The notes under the pieces are model-generated. The model did no database searches. It saw only the letters and a program-made list of their open reading frames with translations, and was not told where the DNA came from. A stretch of 6,483 nucleotides of DNA, taken from NCBI GenBank assembly GCA_937893735.1, contig CALBGD010000279.1:1-6483 (forward strand), in the 5' to 3' direction. The first letter of the stretch is position 1, and each line of letters starts with the position of its first letter. Both the position numbers and the translations under genes were made by a program. The stretch is from an uncultured Clostridia bacterium. GTDB lineage: Bacteria; Bacillota; Clostridia; Oscillospirales; Ruminococcaceae. Of the stretch, positions 4,798 to 6,483 are shown piece by piece.

Positions 4798-6204
4798 TTA
4801 CTCGCCGATACCCTTCAGCTTCTCGGGAGCATACTTGGTGTTGATGAGATAGTCGTTAAGCTCTACGGTATAGTTGTCGTAGATACCCTTAAGCATTTCA
4901 TTGTAAGCGTCGTCCCTGAGAGAATGAAGAATACTCTCGTGCTGTGTTTCCAGCCAGCTTGTCTTTGTTGTAATGTTGTCGCGCACTACCACATATACGC
5001 AGTTAGCCTCGGAGTCCTCAAAAAGCGTTGCCTTGCTGTCGGCTGCGGCATTCCATACATACTCCGTAAGCTTCTCGCTGAGGGAGGAATTCTCCTTGCT
5101 GATGAACTTATCGCAGTCATCGGCGGATTCCTTCTTCTCTGCGGTGGCTTCATCTATCGCCTTCTGGCAGTACTCGTTGTACTCGGCGTCGTCTGTGTTT
5201 ACTACCGGCTTTACAGGAGCTGTTACAGCGGTATCCTCTGCGGGAGCCTCATCGCTTCCTGCCTCTTCGGTCTGGGGGACTGCCTCGGCAGTGGACTCAG
5301 CCTCTGCTGTCGCGTGAGCGTCAGGTGCGGAAGCAGGCTCAGGGCTCTCAGCCGTGGAGGTCCCGTCAATCAGGGATTCTGCCGTGGAAGCGTGTTCCTC
5401 AGCGTACTTGTCCTCGGCTTCTACCCATGCGTCATACCACGCTTTTCTGAGGTCGTACTCGTACTGTATCTGGGTCCATTCCTCGCCTGCATTGTAGCGG
5501 TCAGCCCAGCTCTGTGCAAGGCTTCTTACGGCGTCGATGTCAGCCTCTTCCTTGAGGGAAATTCCCTGATAATCGGTGAAATCCACCTTAAGATACTTGA
5601 CAACAGCGTAATTCTCCGCTGCATAGTCGGATATCTCATCGTCCGGGACCGGAGTAAGTCCGTCCGTATCGTAGTTGTGCAGGAACACATATTTGTTCTT
5701 GTAGCTGTTTTCTGTCAGACTGCGAAGAGAGGACTTGCTGATTCCCATGTTCTCGTAGTGCTCGCCGAAGCTGCTCTCTTCGATTCCGTAGTACTGTGCA
5801 TAATATCCAAGGTCGTCGTCGAGCGCCTTGATATAATCGTTTATGCTTGCGGTGTCCTCTGCGGAAAGGGACAGACCGTACTCCGTGAACAGACTCTCGA
5901 CAGCCACATAGCGCTTAAGCTCCTCAACAGCGGTATCCTTGAGCCATGCGGAAGCGGGCTTGCCTTCGATGGTCTCGGTGAACACCTTGACCTCCGCCGT
6001 ACTGTTGTCGTCGCCGCGGTCCTCCTTTATCTTTGCTGCCGCCTGATTGTAGGCATTGAATGCAACCTCATACAGATACATTCCCGTAGGTATCTGAACT
6101 CCGTTCACCGTTCCGATATATCCGGAATCAGAGCAGCCGCAGAGAGATGCCGTCATTACTATCGCTGTCGAAGCAGCTATTATTCTTCTGAAATTCTTAG
6201 ACAT
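4798..6204 (-). CDS. Lipoprotein, probable SurA/PrsA-like foldase with low-complexity insertion
   Basis: The 468-residue product begins with a lipoprotein signal peptide: basic n-region (K3, R6, R7), hydrophobic core (8-20) and lipobox LCGC (21-24). The mature protein would be anchored to the outer face of the membrane through Cys24. GTVNGVQIPTGMYLYEV (31-47) resembles the start of SurA/PrsA N-terminal chaperone domains, and 48-190 is helical and charged. Residues 191-260 and about 365-415 look like the two halves of a divergent parvulin fold (for example SLSEKLTEYVW, then YVVVRDN), separated by a disordered Ala/Glu/Ser/Thr/Pro stretch (266-340) with four (S/A)TAE repeats. Peptidyl-prolyl isomerase activity is therefore uncertain; an extracytoplasmic chaperone or a structural lipoprotein are alternatives. 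The ATG has AGGAGG 6 nt upstream and lies 11 nt after pheT, so the two are probably cotranscribed. A terminator follows. Confidence 0.85.
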   Translation of the reverse strand: MSKNFRRIIAASTAIVMTASLCGCSDSGYIGTVNGVQIPTGMYLYEVAFNAYNQAAAKIKEDRGDDNSTAEVKVFTETIEGKPASAWLKDTAVEELKRYVAVESLFTEYGLSLSAEDTASINDYIKALDDDLGYYAQYYGIEESSFGEHYENMGISKSSLRSLTENSYKNKYVFLHNYDTDGLTPVPDDEISDYAAENYAVVKYLKVDFTDYQGISLKEEADIDAVRSLAQSWADRYNAGEEWTQIQYEYDLRKAWYDAWVEAEDKYAEEHASTAESLIDGTSTAESPEPASAPDAHATAEAESTAEAVPQTEEAGSDEAPAEDTAVTAPVKPVVNTDDAEYNEYCQKAIDEATAEKKESADDCDKFISKENSSLSEKLTEYVWNAAADSKATLFEDSEANCVYVVVRDNITTKTSWLETQHESILHSLRDDAYNEMLKGIYDNYTVELNDYLINTKYAPEKLKGIGE

Positions 6205-6210
6205 TCTTAT

Positions 6211-6216
6211 CCTCCT
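6211..6216 (-). promoter_or_regulatory. Ribosome binding site of the lipoprotein gene, overlapping the pheT stop
   Basis: AGGAGG on the minus strand, sharing one base with the pheT TGA stop (6216-6218) and spaced 6 nt from the lipoprotein ATG. This arrangement favours translational coupling to pheT. Confidence 0.85.
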
Positions 6217-6483
6217 CAGGCTCTCAGCGTGATGTTCTTCTCAGCAAGCGCCTTGAGCACCTTGGCTACAACTGCGTCTGCCTCCTCATCGGTCATGCTG
6301 CCGTCCTTGCGGAGCACCAGCTTATAGGAAAGGCTCTTCTTGCCGGCGGGTACCTGCTCGCCCTTGTACATATCGAATATCGCAACGCTCTCGAGGTGCT
6401 TTGCGCTTGCCTTAATTACGGAGATGATCTCATCGGAGGTCACATCATCGTCGCATACAAGGCTCAGGTCTCTTGTAACAGCC
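6216..6483 (-). CDS. pheT: Phenylalanine--tRNA ligase beta subunit, C-terminal fragment
   Basis: Only the last 88 codons are in the window; the frame runs off the right edge (first complete codon 6480-6482) and stops at TGA 6216-6218. The translation starts AVTRDLSLVCDDDV and contains ESVAIFDMYKGEQ and GKKSLSYKLVLR. These are the conserved blocks of the ferredoxin-fold anticodon-binding (FDX-ACB) domain that closes bacterial PheT. PheT pairs with PheS as an alpha2-beta2 enzyme that charges tRNA(Phe); this domain contacts the anticodon region of the tRNA. A GTG at 6441-6443 is an internal Val codon of this domain and not a start. pheS would be expected beyond the window, upstream of pheT. Confidence 0.95.
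   Translation of the reverse strand, partial: AVTRDLSLVCDDDVTSDEIISVIKASAKHLESVAIFDMYKGEQVPAGKKSLSYKLVLRKDGSMTDEEADAVVAKVLKALAEKNITLRA

Noticed and set aside
4762..6327. 521-codon open frame on the plus strand, Val/Leu/Cys-rich and membrane-protein-like
   Set aside because: It is antisense to the lipoprotein gene and runs into antisense pheT. The hydrophobic look comes from reverse-complemented Asp/Glu codons. There is no plausible ribosome binding site and no homology I can recognise.
1..6483. CRISPR array, insertion sequence, tRNA, rRNA or att site
   Set aside because: I saw no spaced direct repeats, transposase-like frames, tRNA-like cloverleafs or rRNA segments. Base composition and gene style look uniform, so nothing points to recent transfer.

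Overview
The window looks like a chromosomal segment of a low-to-mid GC Gram-positive bacterium of class Clostridia, most likely Oscillospiraceae and Ruminococcus-like. I infer this from strong AGGAGG ribosome binding sites, consensus sigma-A promoter boxes, a lipobox lipoprotein, a YdiF/Uup-type ABC-F protein, and the style of the aspartyl- and phenylalanyl-tRNA synthetases. The species is not proven. All supported genes lie on the minus strand, so the story reads from the right end to the left end. The long plus-strand reading frames are antisense shadows.

Right block (6483 to about 4742): the 3' end of pheT (phenylalanyl-tRNA synthetase beta chain) is followed after 11 bp by a 468-residue lipoprotein. 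The lipoprotein resembles a PrsA/SurA-type foldase whose parvulin-like part is interrupted by a low-complexity Ala/Glu/Ser/Thr/Pro stretch. An intrinsic terminator built on a tandem 11-bp repeat ends this block.

Middle block (4719 to 1887): an ABC-F ATPase, a 115-residue two-helix membrane protein and a very acidic DMP19/DUF4375-family protein are joined by two successive 4-base ATGA stop/start overlaps. They are therefore probably cotranscribed and translationally coupled. The pheT-lipoprotein terminator ends only 22 bases before the ABC-F start codon, which leaves no room for a promoter between them. Expression must pass through that terminator. A second intrinsic terminator follows the DMP19-family gene.

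Left block (1852 to 1): a perfect TTGACA-17-TATAAT promoter, a leader of about 155 nt and aspS, cut by the window edge. aspS starts at a TTG codon. The leader is not a T-box. It holds a perfect 7-bp hairpin, a second hairpin, a possible second extended -10 promoter, and a 17-codon open frame with four Asn codons. AspRS carries His where discriminating enzymes such as that of E. coli carry Leu. This suggests it may also charge tRNA(Asn), which makes the Asn-rich leader frame the most interesting speculative signal here.
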